Assembly: GCF_002078875.1 (NCBI RefSeq)
Contig: NC_034410.1
Coordinates: 41,528,798 to 41,592,797 of the forward strand
DNA: 64,000 nt
Source of the DNA: Numida meleagris
Lineage: Eukaryota > Chordata > Aves > Galliformes > Numididae
Reading direction: 5' to 3'
Each line of letters starts with the position of its first letter. Position 1 is the stretch's first letter. Both the position numbers and the translations under genes were made by a program. A model generated the notes under the pieces. It was not told where the DNA came from, ran no database searches, and worked only from the letters and a program-made list of their open reading frames with translations. Positions 12,701 to 22,014 of the stretch are shown here, piece after piece.

Positions 12701-13336
12701 AGATCATCGTTAAGGTCCCTTTCAATCCAAGCCATTCTATGATTCTATCCTTTCAACGCGGAAACTGCAAGAAAAGTATGGTCTTTCTACACAGGTCACT
12801 CCGAAAGCAATGCCTCCTCTTCATTTCCATGAAAACTACAATTGACACGAAGAGCACAATAACACTATTCGAGATACCGAATTCACAGCTATGAAACGCT
12901 ACTTCTCAGCATCGTCACCACCGTTAGCCGTGCACTTCTGCCAGAGGTGAACAAGAGCCTGCACGCTGCCCTCATAAAAACCTACACCAGCCGAGGTGAC
13001 CCACTGCCACCACTGCTGAAACGCACCGCCCACCGCCTCACTGCGTTCACAGCCGCCGTTTGCTCTCCAGAAACGTTCAGCAAGTGGCGATGAACGCCAA
13101 CGAGCAGCACCCTGCCCGGCCCCACCCTCACGCCGCCGGGCTGCGCCGCTCCTCGGCAGGCGGACAAACTTTCCGCGCGGCCTTCCGCCTTCCCCCGCAG
13201 CAAGCGCCCGCCCCTGGGCCTTCCCCCGCCGCACCTTGTAGTAGAAGACGGCCTCCTGGTACCGCCCGCTCTGGTCCCGCTGCACCGCCAACTGCGCGAA
13301 CTTCACCGCATCCAACTCCAACGCACTGGCATCCAT
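601..13336 (-). CDS. CAPN7: CAPN7, calpain-7 (5' half; coding exons 1-10; continues off the left edge)
   Basis: Calpain-7 is a cytosolic cysteine protease lacking the penta-EF hand. Its N-terminal MIT domains bind ESCRT-III proteins (family knowledge). I joined ten minus-strand exons by GT-AG sites and phase: 13336-13235, 9749-9641, 9156-8999, 6548-6481, 5223-5023, 4211-4125, 3810-3684, 3213-3128, 2219-2126 and 747-601. They total 1179 nt, 393 codons, with no stop. Residues 1-146 are helical and match the tandem MIT region. Residues 147-212 are a linker. The protease core follows, with VSDCSF placing the catalytic Cys at residue 290, the position I recall for human CAPN7. The catalytic His and Asn lie in exons outside the window. 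The start ATG has G at -3 and +4. The gene is divergent from the collagen VI gene 36 kb away. Identification rests on close resemblance along all exons. Confidence 0.95.
1372..1562 (+). mobile_element. CR1 LINE 3'-end fragment in CAPN7 intron 9
   Basis: The fragment has the typical CR1 3' tail: a CTGGAATGGGCTGCCCAGGG motif, then GTTCAAGAAACG, GTTGGACTGGATGATCTTG and a terminal ATTCTATGATTCTATG. It is 5'-truncated, as most CR1 copies are, and antisense to CAPN7. Confidence 0.9.
2126..2219 (-). CDS. CAPN7: CAPN7 coding exon 9
   Basis: The exon is 94 nt, phase 2 to phase 0, and encodes residues 313-344, including [20 protein letters not shown]. The acceptor is TTTAACAG and the donor GTAAAT. It belongs to the protease core. 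Confidence 0.92.
3128..3213 (-). CDS. CAPN7: CAPN7 coding exon 8 (catalytic cysteine)
   Basis: The exon is 86 nt, phase 0 to phase 2, and encodes residues 285-313. It contains [14 protein letters not shown]; the Cys is residue 290 of the joined protein and is the C2-family nucleophile. It is not frame-broken and the active-site context is conserved, so the gene looks functional here. Confidence 0.94.
3684..3810 (-). CDS. CAPN7: CAPN7 coding exon 7 (protease core)
   Basis: The exon is 127 nt and encodes residues 242-284, including [10 protein letters not shown] and [15 protein letters not shown]. It enters in phase 2 after an AAATCTAG acceptor and leaves in phase 0 before GTAAGT. It immediately precedes the catalytic-cysteine exon. 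Confidence 0.95.
4125..4211 (-). CDS. CAPN7: CAPN7 coding exon 6 (start of protease core)
   Basis: The exon is 87 nt, phase 2 at both ends, and encodes residues 213-242, including [14 protein letters not shown] and ERFAFPMPF. The acceptor is CAACTTGCAG and the donor GTAAGT. It begins the conserved core that leads to the catalytic cysteine. Confidence 0.9.
5023..5223 (-). CDS. CAPN7: CAPN7 coding exon 5 (linker)
   Basis: The exon is 201 nt, phase 2 at both ends, and encodes residues 146-213. It is a Ser/Lys/Pro-rich linker ([21 protein letters not shown]) ending with [12 protein letters not shown], a segment I recognise from calpain-7 ahead of the protease core. The donor is GTGAGT. Confidence 0.93.
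6481..6548 (-). CDS. CAPN7: CAPN7 coding exon 4 (end of MIT 2)
   Basis: This small 68-nt exon encodes residues 124-146 ([20 protein letters not shown], then LD and part of R). It enters in phase 0 and leaves in phase 2 before GTGAGT. It completes the last helix of the second MIT domain. Intron 3, upstream of it in the gene, carries a CR1 fragment. Confidence 0.9.
6755..6951 (+). mobile_element. CR1 LINE 3'-end fragment in CAPN7 intron 3
   Basis: CR1 3' tail with CCCCATCCCTGGAGAC, CTAGATGGCCTGCAGAGGTC and a terminal GATTCTATGATTCTAT. It is 5'-truncated and antisense to CAPN7. Confidence 0.9.
6956..8998 (-). other. CAPN7 intron 3, remainder
   Basis: The sequence is AT-rich, with no open frame or repeat that I can support. 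The short open frames at 7622-7819 and 8700-8903 show no protein-like features. Confidence 0.6.
8999..9156 (-). CDS. CAPN7: CAPN7 coding exon 3 (MIT 2)
   Basis: The exon is 158 nt, enters in phase 1 and leaves in phase 0 before GTATGT. It encodes residues 71-123, including [20 protein letters not shown] and a helix around [14 protein letters not shown], the hallmark of a MIT three-helix bundle. It is too fragmented by stops outside the exon to show as a long open frame, so it was recovered by reading the reverse strand directly. Confidence 0.9.
9641..9749 (-). CDS. CAPN7: CAPN7 coding exon 2 (second half of MIT 1)
   Basis: The exon encodes residues 35-70, beginning [10 protein letters not shown] after a TTTCCCTGCAG acceptor and ending in phase 1 before GTGGGT. 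It is 109 nt and supplies the remaining helices of the first MIT domain ([13 protein letters not shown] is a typical amphipathic helix). It joins exon 1 across a 3.5-kb intron. Confidence 0.93.
11050..11370 (-). mobile_element. CR1 LINE fragment in CAPN7 intron 1
   Basis: This is the reverse complement of a CR1 3' end: CAGAATCACAGAATGGCTTG, then GGTTGAAAGGGACCTCAAAG, GGCTGCCCAGGGCCCCATCC and CACCTCCAGGGATGGGGCAC. The element's 3' end is at 11,050 and homology fades near 11,370. Short open frames across it are CR1-derived. Confidence 0.92.
12496..12755 (+). mobile_element. CR1 LINE 3'-end fragment in CAPN7 intron 1
   Basis: CR1 tail on the plus strand with CACAGAGAGGGTGATGAGG, CAGGCTGCCCAGAGAAGCTG, CCCCATCCCTGGACAC and a terminal CATTCTATGATTCTATC. 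It resembles the copy at 11,050-11,370 in the opposite orientation, so the two form an imperfect inverted pair inside intron 1. Confidence 0.92.
12787..13110 (-). mobile_element. Mariner-type DNA transposon remnant in CAPN7 intron 1
   Basis: The left end carries GGTCACTCCGAAAGCAATGC, which I recognise as the terminal part of an avian mariner-like family. Translating the minus strand gives pieces in different frames ([11 protein letters not shown], and LVHLWQKC followed by NGGDD) that resemble transposase fragments. No intact transposase and no matching right-hand terminal repeat are visible. Its right part grades into the CpG island 125 bp from exon 1. The family name is from memory. Confidence 0.65.
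13235..13336 (-). CDS. CAPN7: CAPN7 coding exon 1 (start codon, first half of MIT 1)
   Basis: The exon encodes residues 1-34, from [10 protein letters not shown] to FYYK, ending in AAG followed by GTGCGG as splice donor in phase 0. It is the N-terminal helix region of the first MIT domain. The ATG sits in a good Kozak context (G at -3, G at +4). The exon lies inside a CpG island, which supports it as the first coding exon. The open frame running on past 13,235 to 12,899 is intron and transposon sequence, not protein. Confidence 0.95.
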
Positions 13337-13471
13337 GACCGGACCCCTCCTGCCACCCCGTACCGGCGGCTCCGCGCTGCTCGCCCGCTTCCCGGCACGG
13401 CCCCGCCCGGCTCCGCCCCATCCCCGCGGGCCCCGCCCACCGTCGCCCCACCCGCGGCCATGGGGGCGGGC

Positions 13472-13483
13472 CGCGCACGCGCA
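13472..13483. promoter_or_regulatory. NRF1-type site
   Basis: CGCGCACGCGCA matches the NRF1 consensus YGCGCAYGCGCR at every base. It lies about 136 bp upstream of the CAPN7 ATG. A related half-palindrome TGCGCATGC is at 13,531. NRF1 commonly drives CpG-island housekeeping promoters (general knowledge). Confidence 0.6.
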
Positions 13484-13755
13484 CCTTGACAGGACTAGGT
13501 TTTTTTTTTTTTTTCAGGGAGGAAAGGCACTGCGCATGCTCGAAGGGGACGGGTTTAGGGGTGCGAGGAGGTGGTGCGCGCCTGCCTGTGGCCGTAGGGG
13601 CGCGCGTTCAACCCGCGTGTGGTAGGGCTGGCAGGCTGTGGTAAGGCGGGCTGCGCCTCAAGGGCGTTGTTACTTCTACAGTAGTACCGTGGTTTTTTTT
13701 TTTTTTTTTAATTCTTTTTTAATGGAAGTGCTCAAAATTGCAGTGACTTTCCGTC

Positions 13756-14235
13756 ACAGAATCATTAAGGTTGGAAAAGACCTCTAAGACTGGACCTAAG
13801 GTTGGACTAGGAGTCCAGCTGCCAACCCATCCCCACCGCACCCGCTGACCATGTCCCTCAGTGCCGCATCCACACAATTCTTGAACACCTCCAGGGACAG
13901 TGACCCCACCACCCCCCTGGGCAGCCTGTGCCAGGGCCTCACTGCTCCTTCTGAGAGGAAATTCTTCCTAGTACCCAATCTGAACGTTCCCTGGCACAAC
14001 TTGAGGCCATTCCCTCTCATCCTATCGCTATTACCTGGGAGAAGAGGCCAACCTGCACCTCGCCCCAACCTCCTTGCAGGCAGCTGTAGAGAGCTATCAG
14101 GTCTCCCCTGAGCCTCCTCTTCTTCAGACTGAACAATCCCATCTCTCTCAGCCGCTCCCCATAAGACTTGTGCTCCAGACCCCTCACAGCTTCATTGCCC
14201 TTCTCTGGACATGCTCCTGGGCCTTGATGTCTTTC
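13756..14235 (-). mobile_element. CR1 LINE fragment, minus strand
   Basis: Reverse-complement CR1 3' part beginning CACAGAATCATTAAGGTTGG at 13,756 and running through GTGTTCAAG-type and CTCTGGACATGCTCC motifs to about 14,235. It abuts a second CR1 in the opposite orientation, so the 5' sides of the two elements face each other. Confidence 0.92.
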
Positions 14236-14239
14236 TTAC

Positions 14240-15785
14240 AGTGGTCACTGAAATTGTAAGGCATCCATTGCATCAACTGAACATTTGTAAGTCCATGGGG
14301 ACTGATGGGATTCAACCTAGAGAACTGAGGGATTTTGTGGATGTTATGGCTGAGACCCTCTCAACAATTTACCGAAGGCCGTGGGAGTCTGGGGAGGTCC
14401 CTGCTGACTGGAAGTTGGCCTGTGTTACATTCATCTACAAAAAGGGCATGAGAGAAGAAGTACGGAACTACAGACCTGCAAGTCTAACCTCAGGCCCTGG
14501 AAACATTATGGAGAAGATTGTCCTGGGGAGTGCTGGAAGGCAGTTAAAGAACAAATCTATAGTCAGGTGTAGTCAACATGAGATCATGAAGGGAAAGTCC
14601 TGCTTTTTTCTCCTTCTATGATAAAGTCACTCACTTGGAAGGAAGACAGTGGATGTAATCTTTCTGAATTGTGGTAAGACCTTTGATACCATCCCTCACA
14701 GAATTTTTCTGGACAACTGTCCAGCTCTGAGACAAATACATTCATATTGTGGATGAACTAACTTAATGGTAGAGCTCAAAGGATTGGAGTGAATGGGGCT
14801 ACATTCGGTTGTTTGCTTCACCAGCAGTGTTCCCCAGGGCTCAGTTCTAGGGCCAGTCCTGTTCAACACTTTTATCAGTGGTCTGGATGCAGGAGTGGGG
14901 TGCATCCTCAGCAAATTTGCCAATGATCCTAAACTGGGAGGTGCTGTTGACATCCTGGAGGGACAAGGAGCCTTGCAGAGGGATCTAGATAGACTGAAGC
15001 ACAGGGCAATCATCAACAGCACAAAGGTCAACAAAGGAAAATGCTGGGTTCTGCACCTGGGATGGAGCACTGCCAAACACAGGTAGAGTCTGAGAGATGA
15101 GTGGCTGCAATGCAGCTCAGCAGCAAGGGATCTGAGGATGCTGGTGACAGCAGGATCAGCATGAGCCAGAAGTGTGCTGTGGTAGCCAAGGGGGTAAACT
15201 GCACTTTGGGGAGCATTAAACGTAGTCATCTGGCAAAGAGGTGATTCTCCCGCTATATTTAGCATTGGTGCAGCCTCACCTTGAATATTGTGTGCATTTC
15301 AGGGCTTCACAATACAAAAAGGATGTTAAGGTCCTTGAAAGCATTCAGGGGAGGGCAACAAAGTCTGGTAGCAGGGCTGGAAGGCATGTCCTGTGAGGAG
15401 AGGTTGAGGACACTTGGGTTGCCCAGTCTGGAGGGGGCCGGGAGGTGGTGACCTCACTGCTCTCTGCAGCTTCCTAATGGGGGAAGAAGAGGGAGGTGTT
15501 TGGCTCTGCTCCTGGGAACCAATGGCAGAATGGAAATGGTGCAGAGCTGTGCCATGAGAGGGTCACGCTCTGCATTAGGAAACATTTCTGTACCATGAGG
15601 GTGGTCAGACTTTGGAACAGGAGACTGAGAGAGGTGACTATTGCCCCATGCCTGTCAGTGTTCAAGAGGCATTTGGACATTCTTTGACTTTTGGTTATCC
15701 CTGAAACGATCAGGCAGTTGGACTCGATAGTCTTTGTTAGTCCCTTCCAACTGAACTCTTACGTCTACTATATAAGGGCTGTTCT
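14240..15785 (+). mobile_element. CR1 LINE with decayed reverse transcriptase
   Basis: This 1.5-kb plus-strand element encodes CR1 ORF2 pieces: MGTDGIQPRELRDF, ADWKLACVTFIYKKG, RNYRPASLTSGPG, then VPQGSVLGPVLFN and FANDPKLGG. The catalytic FADD motif reads FAND, and the frame is broken by stops and shifts between 14,621 and 14,793. The 3' region contains the usual GTTCAAGAGGCATTTGGAC. The terminal ATTCTATG repeat is absent or unrecognisable near 15,770. The element is not active. Confidence 0.92.
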
Positions 15786-16960
15786 TGTAATTTACATAAC
15801 TTTGCTTTTGGTTGTGCTTCTGATAGGACATTTTTCTTTCAAAGTTTGTTTTATGCCACTTAATTGAGCACAAGAAAGATCCAGATTATACTAAAGGACT
15901 TTTTCTAAATAAGGATACACTGGTTCAATATTTACTTAATGATACAGTGAAAATCAACAATGAATTTCAGTCAGGGTTTCCCTCAATTTGATATTCAGAC
16001 TTAGTGGCATAACATGTATAGGGTAAAGTGTATTTATGTGTTTCATTACCTTAGACTAAACCACTTACAGATCAAATGAAAATCTGAAGTATCCAGAGTG
16101 ACAGACATGATGAAGAGGAGACTGAAATATACAAAACAAACTGTATTGCTATTAGCTGTAACATGAATCATCTACATGCTGCCGTGTGTAGTCCTTCATA
16201 CTCTCCACTTAGACATAATGTTATTCTTTATTTAAATAGGCAAGTGAAAGACATTTACTCTGTAATAGAAAGTGAAATCTCTTCTACCTAAATTGGGTTC
16301 AGAAATGTCACTCAGGAGAATTTTTCACTGATTAACAGTCACTGATGATTAGCCCTTTTCTTCAAATAATAGATAGCCTATGTGTTTAATTTTGATCTAC
16401 TGTAAAATTAAATAAGCAGCTTTTACATATATAAAAAGTAGAGAAAGATAATGATGTCTTGACTATAGCCAAGACTTCATAGGTATTGATTTTGCCTTTT
16501 GTTTGTAGTAGCTTTTAATTTCTGAGCCAGATATTGAAACTGGCTCCTTTTTCTTTTCAGGTGAAGAAGCAACAGTTCTTTCCATTGCAAGTGTTTGGAA
16601 TGTACCAACATCATTTCTATATTTGTGGTTAAGTTTTTTATTATCAATGTTGTTAGACATTCATTTGATGATACTTCTAGTGCAAAATGCTGTTATGTGG
16701 TAATAGGAAGTAAGTGGAAATGGCTAGGGCTGATAACAGGCAGAAGCAGCATTACTTGGGTCACATAAAATTTGGCTGGGATTGGTATTAAGTTCATGCA
16801 TCTGTGGTTGCATCTGTGGTTAAGATTCAAACCATAAATAGGAACAGTACTTTGTAAAAGTAACCCTCTGGAAAAGGAAAATCTGATAACTGCCAGTGAT
16901 ACTTACTGCCTTACCTTGATTTCTTACTTCAAGAGTTGCATTCCAGTTACCTGATAAGGG
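15786..16960. other. Intergenic, no gene seen
   Basis: AT-rich sequence with only short open frames and no recognised repeat. Confidence 0.6.
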
Positions 16961-16964
16961 TTTG

Positions 16965-17425
16965 TTGTACAAATAGTGGGAAACACTGTTTCTTTGAGTT
17001 TGTATGCATTTCAACTTGCTAGCCCTTCTCAAAACAGCATTTCTGCAGTATAGTGTCTGCCATACTGTAGTGATGGGAAAGATCAACAGGATGGAAAAGG
17101 CATTACAAAAAGAGGTGGAATGACCAGCATGATAGAAAGGCACTACAAAGGAAGTAAAGTAGATTGCTCAACTGTATGAGAGGATTCTGGGCTCACAGGG
17201 AAAATCTTCCACCAAGGAAGGACCTCCAGAAAGAGATCCTTCCTTAGTGGCAGTCAGCCCTTAAATGAGGGCTGACTAAGAGAGCCCTAAGAGTCATGGA
17301 GCCAGGCTCCACCCCTTCCATCACACAGTCAGTTGCCTTCACCTGTGCTCCCAGGGCTGACTGGGCCTTTCCTCCAGGTGCTCAATCAGTGGTTCAGGCC
17401 ATGACTCAGCAGTTCCCACACAACA
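16965..17425 (+). repeat. Diverged interspersed repeat, copy 1 of an inverted pair
   Basis: Reading plus, this copy matches the reverse complement of 20,836-21,290. Shared blocks include CATTACAAAAAGA, CACAAAGGAAGT, TTCCACCAAGGA, CCAGAAA(A/G)AGATCCTTC, GTGGCAGTCAGTCC/GCCC, CTTCACCTGTGCTC, CAGGGCTGACTGGG and CTTTCCTCCAGGTGCTC. Identity is high in the right half and weak at the left edge. I cannot name the family; an LTR or gag-type fragment is possible. Boundaries are approximate. Confidence 0.8.
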
Positions 17426-17429
17426 CCCA

Positions 17430-19285
17430 TTTATTCCATTTCCTTGTTGGTACAATTGCTGTTCTAACATCCTTGTAGGCTTCCTGGCATCCTTTCTTGC
17501 TATATCCTTTTTGATGGTTTTTCTCTGCTTCCTGTCTTTTTTTTTTTTTTTTTCTTACTGTGCTCTGAGAAGATCATAGTTGTATATATTTTCTTGATCT
17601 TATTCCCTCTGGCTCTTGTCCTTTTGTAGGGGCAACATCACATGAAGGAATTAAGGTATCATTTTTTCTTTCATAGTCCTTTGTTACTAGTTAGACAGAA
17701 TCAGATAATTCTCATATGTCCTTGCTCTTTGACATGCTTTCATCCCTCTTTTCTTTCATCTTCATAATACTATGATTTGCTATCCCCCAGCTTTTCTTCT
17801 GGCCTCCTGATTTAAATTCTTGTCTCTCTGCTTCTTCCTCTTCTTCCACTCATACACTGTAGGGATAGACGCTTGCGTGTTGATGATGGTTCTTACACGA
17901 GCTTTACCTATTGCCGTGTGTATTTGCATTTAACTGCAGCTATAGCTTTTAATGTTCTCATGCATTAAAAAAAACAAAACCACAAAACTTTACTATAATT
18001 TGGTCTTTCACACATATTGCTGTCAGGTATTGGCTTGAACTCCTCCTTGTTTATTTTTACTCTGTTAATCATGGCAATACAGAATCAGAACATGGGTCTC
18101 TCTAGTCCTGTAGTCCTTTGAGTAGACTGTAGTTAATGCTTGTAGAAAAGGAATAACAACAAGGCAAATTCACTCAGTTTTCTCACTCAGTTTCCTGCAG
18201 CCTGTGGGTTGAACTTGCATCATCATTTCTGATAGCTCTCGATGGGCTTATTTTCAGTGAGTTAGACTAATAGTTGCTTTAGTACATTTTGATTAGGTTA
18301 GATTCTGGCACTCAGAACATCTTATGGGAATGTGCTTTATAGTTGAAATATGTTCTGTGAGATAAGACTTCCCTCCTCTCCCCACTTTTTTTTTCCAAAA
18401 GAAAAAAAACCAACAACAAAATCTCCTGTTGCTCAGTTCATTATTTTTTTTTTGCCTTTCCCCCGCTTCTAAGAAATGATGGCCTCGTTAATCTCTTTGG
18501 TTGCCTCTAAGTTGGTATTCTTTGATATTTCTTCATACGTTTAATCTCTGCTTGAACAGAATCCTCTTAATAACTTTGATATATCTTTATGGACTATGTT
18601 TTATATTTCCCCTATGTTTTCTTTGAGATGGTGTGACCAGAGTGGTGTGCAATATTAAAGTAGTAAATGTGGCACTGATTTTTGTATCCTGATGTGCTGC
18701 TGTTTTCTGTATTATTATGTTTCTTCCATAATCACACCAAATACTGTACTTGCCTTTTTAACTACTGCTGAGCATTGACTGAAATTTGAAGAACTCTCCA
18801 AATGACTCATTTTTCCTGAGAAGACGTAGGTAGTTTAGCTTCTGCCATTATGTATTTAATGTGGTGTTTCTCCCTGCTGTTTCACCCACATTGAATTTCA
18901 CATGCAGTGATATGAAATCCTTACGCATCTTTCTGTAGTAGGCTTTGACAAACCAGACTGTTTTTGTATCAGAAATATACCTAAACATCTTATTTCTTGT
19001 CATTTCCAGATAATTTTGGAGGGCCTTTTTTTTTTTTTGACCACTTTGTTTAGAAACAGAAGCTGTGTATGCCATGTCCAAACTCCCTAGAGACCTACCC
19101 CCTATTGCCACTTTGAGAAATGGCATCCCATATGTTTTACCAATGTTTTTCCTTCATCATCTTCTCTTTTAAGAGAGGCTCTGTGTGGGAACCTATAGGT
19201 GTCCCTGTACTGAACTGCCTTCTAAGTTCTTCCTCTGTTTTGAGAGAGAGGAGAGACTATACAAGGTGCTTTCAAAATCTTTGGT
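17430..19285. other. Intergenic, between inverted repeat copies
   Basis: The sequence is T-rich with several poly-T tracts (for example 17,537-17,553). No coding gene is supported. Confidence 0.6.
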
Positions 19286-19289
19286 GTGC

Positions 19290-19545
19290 CTAGGGGCCAA
19301 GAAGGCAGATGGTATCCTAGTGTGTATTAAAAACCTTTCTACTCTGCCCTGGTGAGGCCACATCTGGAGTACTGTGTCCAGTTCTGGGCTCCTCAGTTCA
19401 AGAAAGACAGAGAACTTCTAGAGAGAGTACAGGGGAGGGCCACAGAGATGACTGTGGGCCTGGAGCATCTGAACAAGGAAGGGCTGAGATGCCTAGAAAC
19501 GTTCAGCTTGGAGAGGAGAAGACTGAGACTGACCTTCTGCCTGCC
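19290..19545 (+). mobile_element. CR1 LINE internal fragment
   Basis: It encodes the C-terminal ORF2 segment [19 protein letters not shown], then [12 protein letters not shown] and [10 protein letters not shown], all standard in CR1. It lacks both the reverse transcriptase core and the 3' tail. Confidence 0.9.
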
Positions 19546-19549
19546 TTTT

Positions 19550-20835
19550 TGATCAGAACACTATTTAATGTTTCAACAGTAAGGTGTTGAACCTGTGTAA
19601 GCAATCGTTAAATGGATTTGGCAATAAATTTCATCAGCTATGTAGCAGCAACTCCTTATAGCTTTATTTGTGGACTTAAATTTTTTGGGCTTGTTGAAGT
19701 TTATATTCCTCTTATGTATGAAATGTCATCTTAAGTAGATTATCTTTTGACTTATTTTTATTATAAGTAACCACCAAATTATTGGAACATAGGCTTGAGT
19801 ACTGTATTATAAGGGCTGAAGCCTTGTCTGTTGATTCCATTAAACTCTTTCCACTTCAAAAGGAATTTTTTCTTGATTGGAAGCTTCAGAATCAGAACCT
19901 AAACCCTCTATTTTTTATTGGTACCTTTATGAAATTAAGAAGCCAAGTAAAACATAGTTTAACACAAAATGTTTAAGTGAGCATATGGAATTTTAATTAT
20001 GAGTATGCTAGAAAGCACTGCTAGAAAGCACTACTATTGATAGAGCTTTGAATACACAAAGCTATTTGATAAAAGGAATCAATTACATTGCACCACTAGA
20101 TGTCCATCTACTATTAGATTGGAGTTAGAAGTTTTTGCATGGCTACAAAAGCAGCCAAAAAAAACTTAAGACGTGTATGTACCAGATTTTACAATTACGG
20201 ATGTGTCTTAAGTTACTCTGGTTCATTTTGATTTTGATATTTTGTTGGATTTAAAGAGATTTAGACTTGGTTTTCATGATCAAACATCCAGTATCCAGAC
20301 TGACTGGAAGTTTTAACATTTGCCCTGTCCCTGCCCTCCACCCTTCAAAGAACATAGCAGTACAAACTATAAAATCACGTTACTCTAGTTCTGTAGGTAA
20401 CTTTTGATTAAATAACACTGTTTCACCAGAAATTGTCGGAGTCCTCCAAAGTTTTTTAAGTGAGTTTGTTAGAAAAAAGTACTATGATTCCCCAAAAGTA
20501 AATAATTTCTTCTTACACAGTTAAAACACTTTCTTGGCTTTATTAGAGGTTGTAATTTGTGGCATCTGTTTGGAAGCAAATAGTTGTGATGGTGGGGATT
20601 GTGATCTTAACAGTAGAATAAGGGAAGAGAAGAGAAATATATATTTTGTTAGGAACAGTGTTCTTCACCTTTGTAAGAGCTCTTCTTTTGAGAATTGCAT
20701 CTGTTGATTCTTCCTTCTGACTGTTAACTAGGAAGATGACCTAACAATGACAGGAAGTTTTACAAGATAAAACTTTACATGAAATTAGTATTAGAGTAGA
20801 AGGCACAAACAAATTTCACTGAATGAAGTATTGCA
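19550..20835. other. Intergenic, no gene seen
   Basis: AT-rich sequence with no recognised repeat or supported coding region. Confidence 0.55.
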
Positions 20836-21290
20836 TTGTGTATGGGAATTGCTGAGTCGTGGCCTGAGTCACTGATGGAGCACCTGGAGGAAAGACCCAG
20901 TCAGCCCTGAGAGCACAGGTGAAGGCAATTCACCTGTGTGACCAGAAGGGGGTGGACCATGGCTCCACCCTTCCTAGGCCTCATTTAAGGACTGACTGCC
21001 ACTGAAGAAGGATCTTTTTCTGGAGATTCCTCCTTGGTGGAAGCTTTTCCCTGTGAACCCCAAATCTTCTGATATGCATGAGTGATCTGTTTCACTTCCT
21101 TTGTGGTACCTTGCTGTTGTGCTGGTCCTTCCACTTCTTTTTGTAATGCCTTTTCCCTAATGTTGGTCTTTCCGATCACTGCCTGTTGAAATCTGCATGT
21201 ACTGTTTCTGCATGTATACAAATCACTTGTATGCATCAGTCTGGTATAGTTTCTTATAGAAAATAAGAGTGGCTTCTGCAATGGTAGTCA
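20836..21290 (-). repeat. Diverged interspersed repeat, copy 2 of an inverted pair
   Basis: Minus-strand counterpart of 16,965-17,425. On the minus strand it keeps an open frame of about 98 codons (with KALQKEVEGPAQQQ and KEESPEKDPSSVAVSP), which is broken in copy 1. The composition is Lys/Gln/Glu-rich with no domain that I recognise. The open frame may be chance or a relic of a retroelement protein. Confidence 0.8.
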
Positions 21291-21319
21291 GTTGTACTGG
21301 GTTAGTTGCTCTTTGATCT

Positions 21320-21770
21320 TGACAGAATCATAGAATAATTAAGGTTGGAAAAGACCTCTAAGATTATCTAGTCCAACCATCCAGCTACCACCAATATTGC
21401 CTATGAAACCGTGTCCCTAAGTGCTACATCCACCCTTTCCTTGAACATCTCTAAGGACTGTGTCTCCACTACCTCCCTGGGCAGCTGTCTCGCTTCAATT
21501 ATTGGAGGCAATGATTCAATATATAAATATCCAGCTTCTCACAGCAGCCTGTACCAATGCCTCGCTGCTCTTTCAGAGAAGAAAAGTTTTGCTAATACTG
21601 AACCTGAACCTCTCCTGGCACAACTTGAGGCTGTTCCTTCTCACCCTATCACTGCTACCTGGGAGAAGAAGCTGACCCCTACCTTGCTACAACCTCCTTT
21701 CAGGCAGTTGTATAGAGTGGTAATGTCTCTCCCTGCGCCTCCTCTTCTCCAAACTGAACAGTCCCAGAAT
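21320..21770 (-). mobile_element. CR1 LINE fragment
   Basis: Reverse-complement CR1 3' part starting GACAGAATCATAGAATAATT at 21,322, with AAGGTTGGAAAAGACCTCTA and later CACAACTTGAGGCTGTTCC. It appears to be the same subfamily as 13,756-14,235 (shared CCATCCAGCTACCACCAAT-like block). A local insertion of about 60 bp near 21,490-21,545 breaks the match. Confidence 0.9.
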
Positions 21771-21938
21771 ATTATATCCTAGAATACCTTATGCATTTAA
21801 GACATGACTGAAGATGAACTACCCCTTGAAGGGTAGCCATGGTACAGGGAGGTCAGTTCCTACTCTGGGATTATCTTATACTATTGTCAATGGGTGCACC
21901 TCGAAGTTTTTAGATTAAAATAAATAAATAAAACCATA

Positions 21939-22010
21939 GCTGCAGAAAGAATTTAGGCAGCAGAATCTGCCTAACGTGATGCTGGATCACATACAGATGT
22001 GCCTTGTAGA
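21939..22010 (+). repeat. 72-bp dispersed direct repeat, copy A
   Basis: The segment is the same length as 33,593-33,664 and differs from it at four positions, in the same orientation. It includes TTAGGCAGCAGAATCTGCC (an internal near-palindrome, GGCAGcagaaTCTGCC) and CACATACAGATGTGCC. Homology stops abruptly on both sides. The family is not recognised. Confidence 0.85.
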
Positions 22011-22014
22011 AGAC

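Larger units (their letters stand above)
13000..13670. promoter_or_regulatory. CpG island and presumed CAPN7 promoter
   Basis: The sequence changes sharply from AT-rich to GC- and CpG-rich across exon 1 and about 330 bp beyond its ATG. It holds several GC boxes (CCGCCC or GGGCGGG forms near 13,400-13,470) and no TATA box. The CAPN7 start site is probably within about 150 bp above 13,336. The exact start cannot be read from sequence. Confidence 0.8.

Noticed and set aside
12899..13234. Open frame continuing CAPN7 exon 1 for about 110 more codons
   Set aside because: It crosses the AAG/GTGCGG donor into the transposon remnant, and exon 2 joins in phase at 9,749.
14211..14621. 136-codon open frame taken as a gene
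   Set aside because: It is the CR1 ORF2 reverse transcriptase region of a decayed element.
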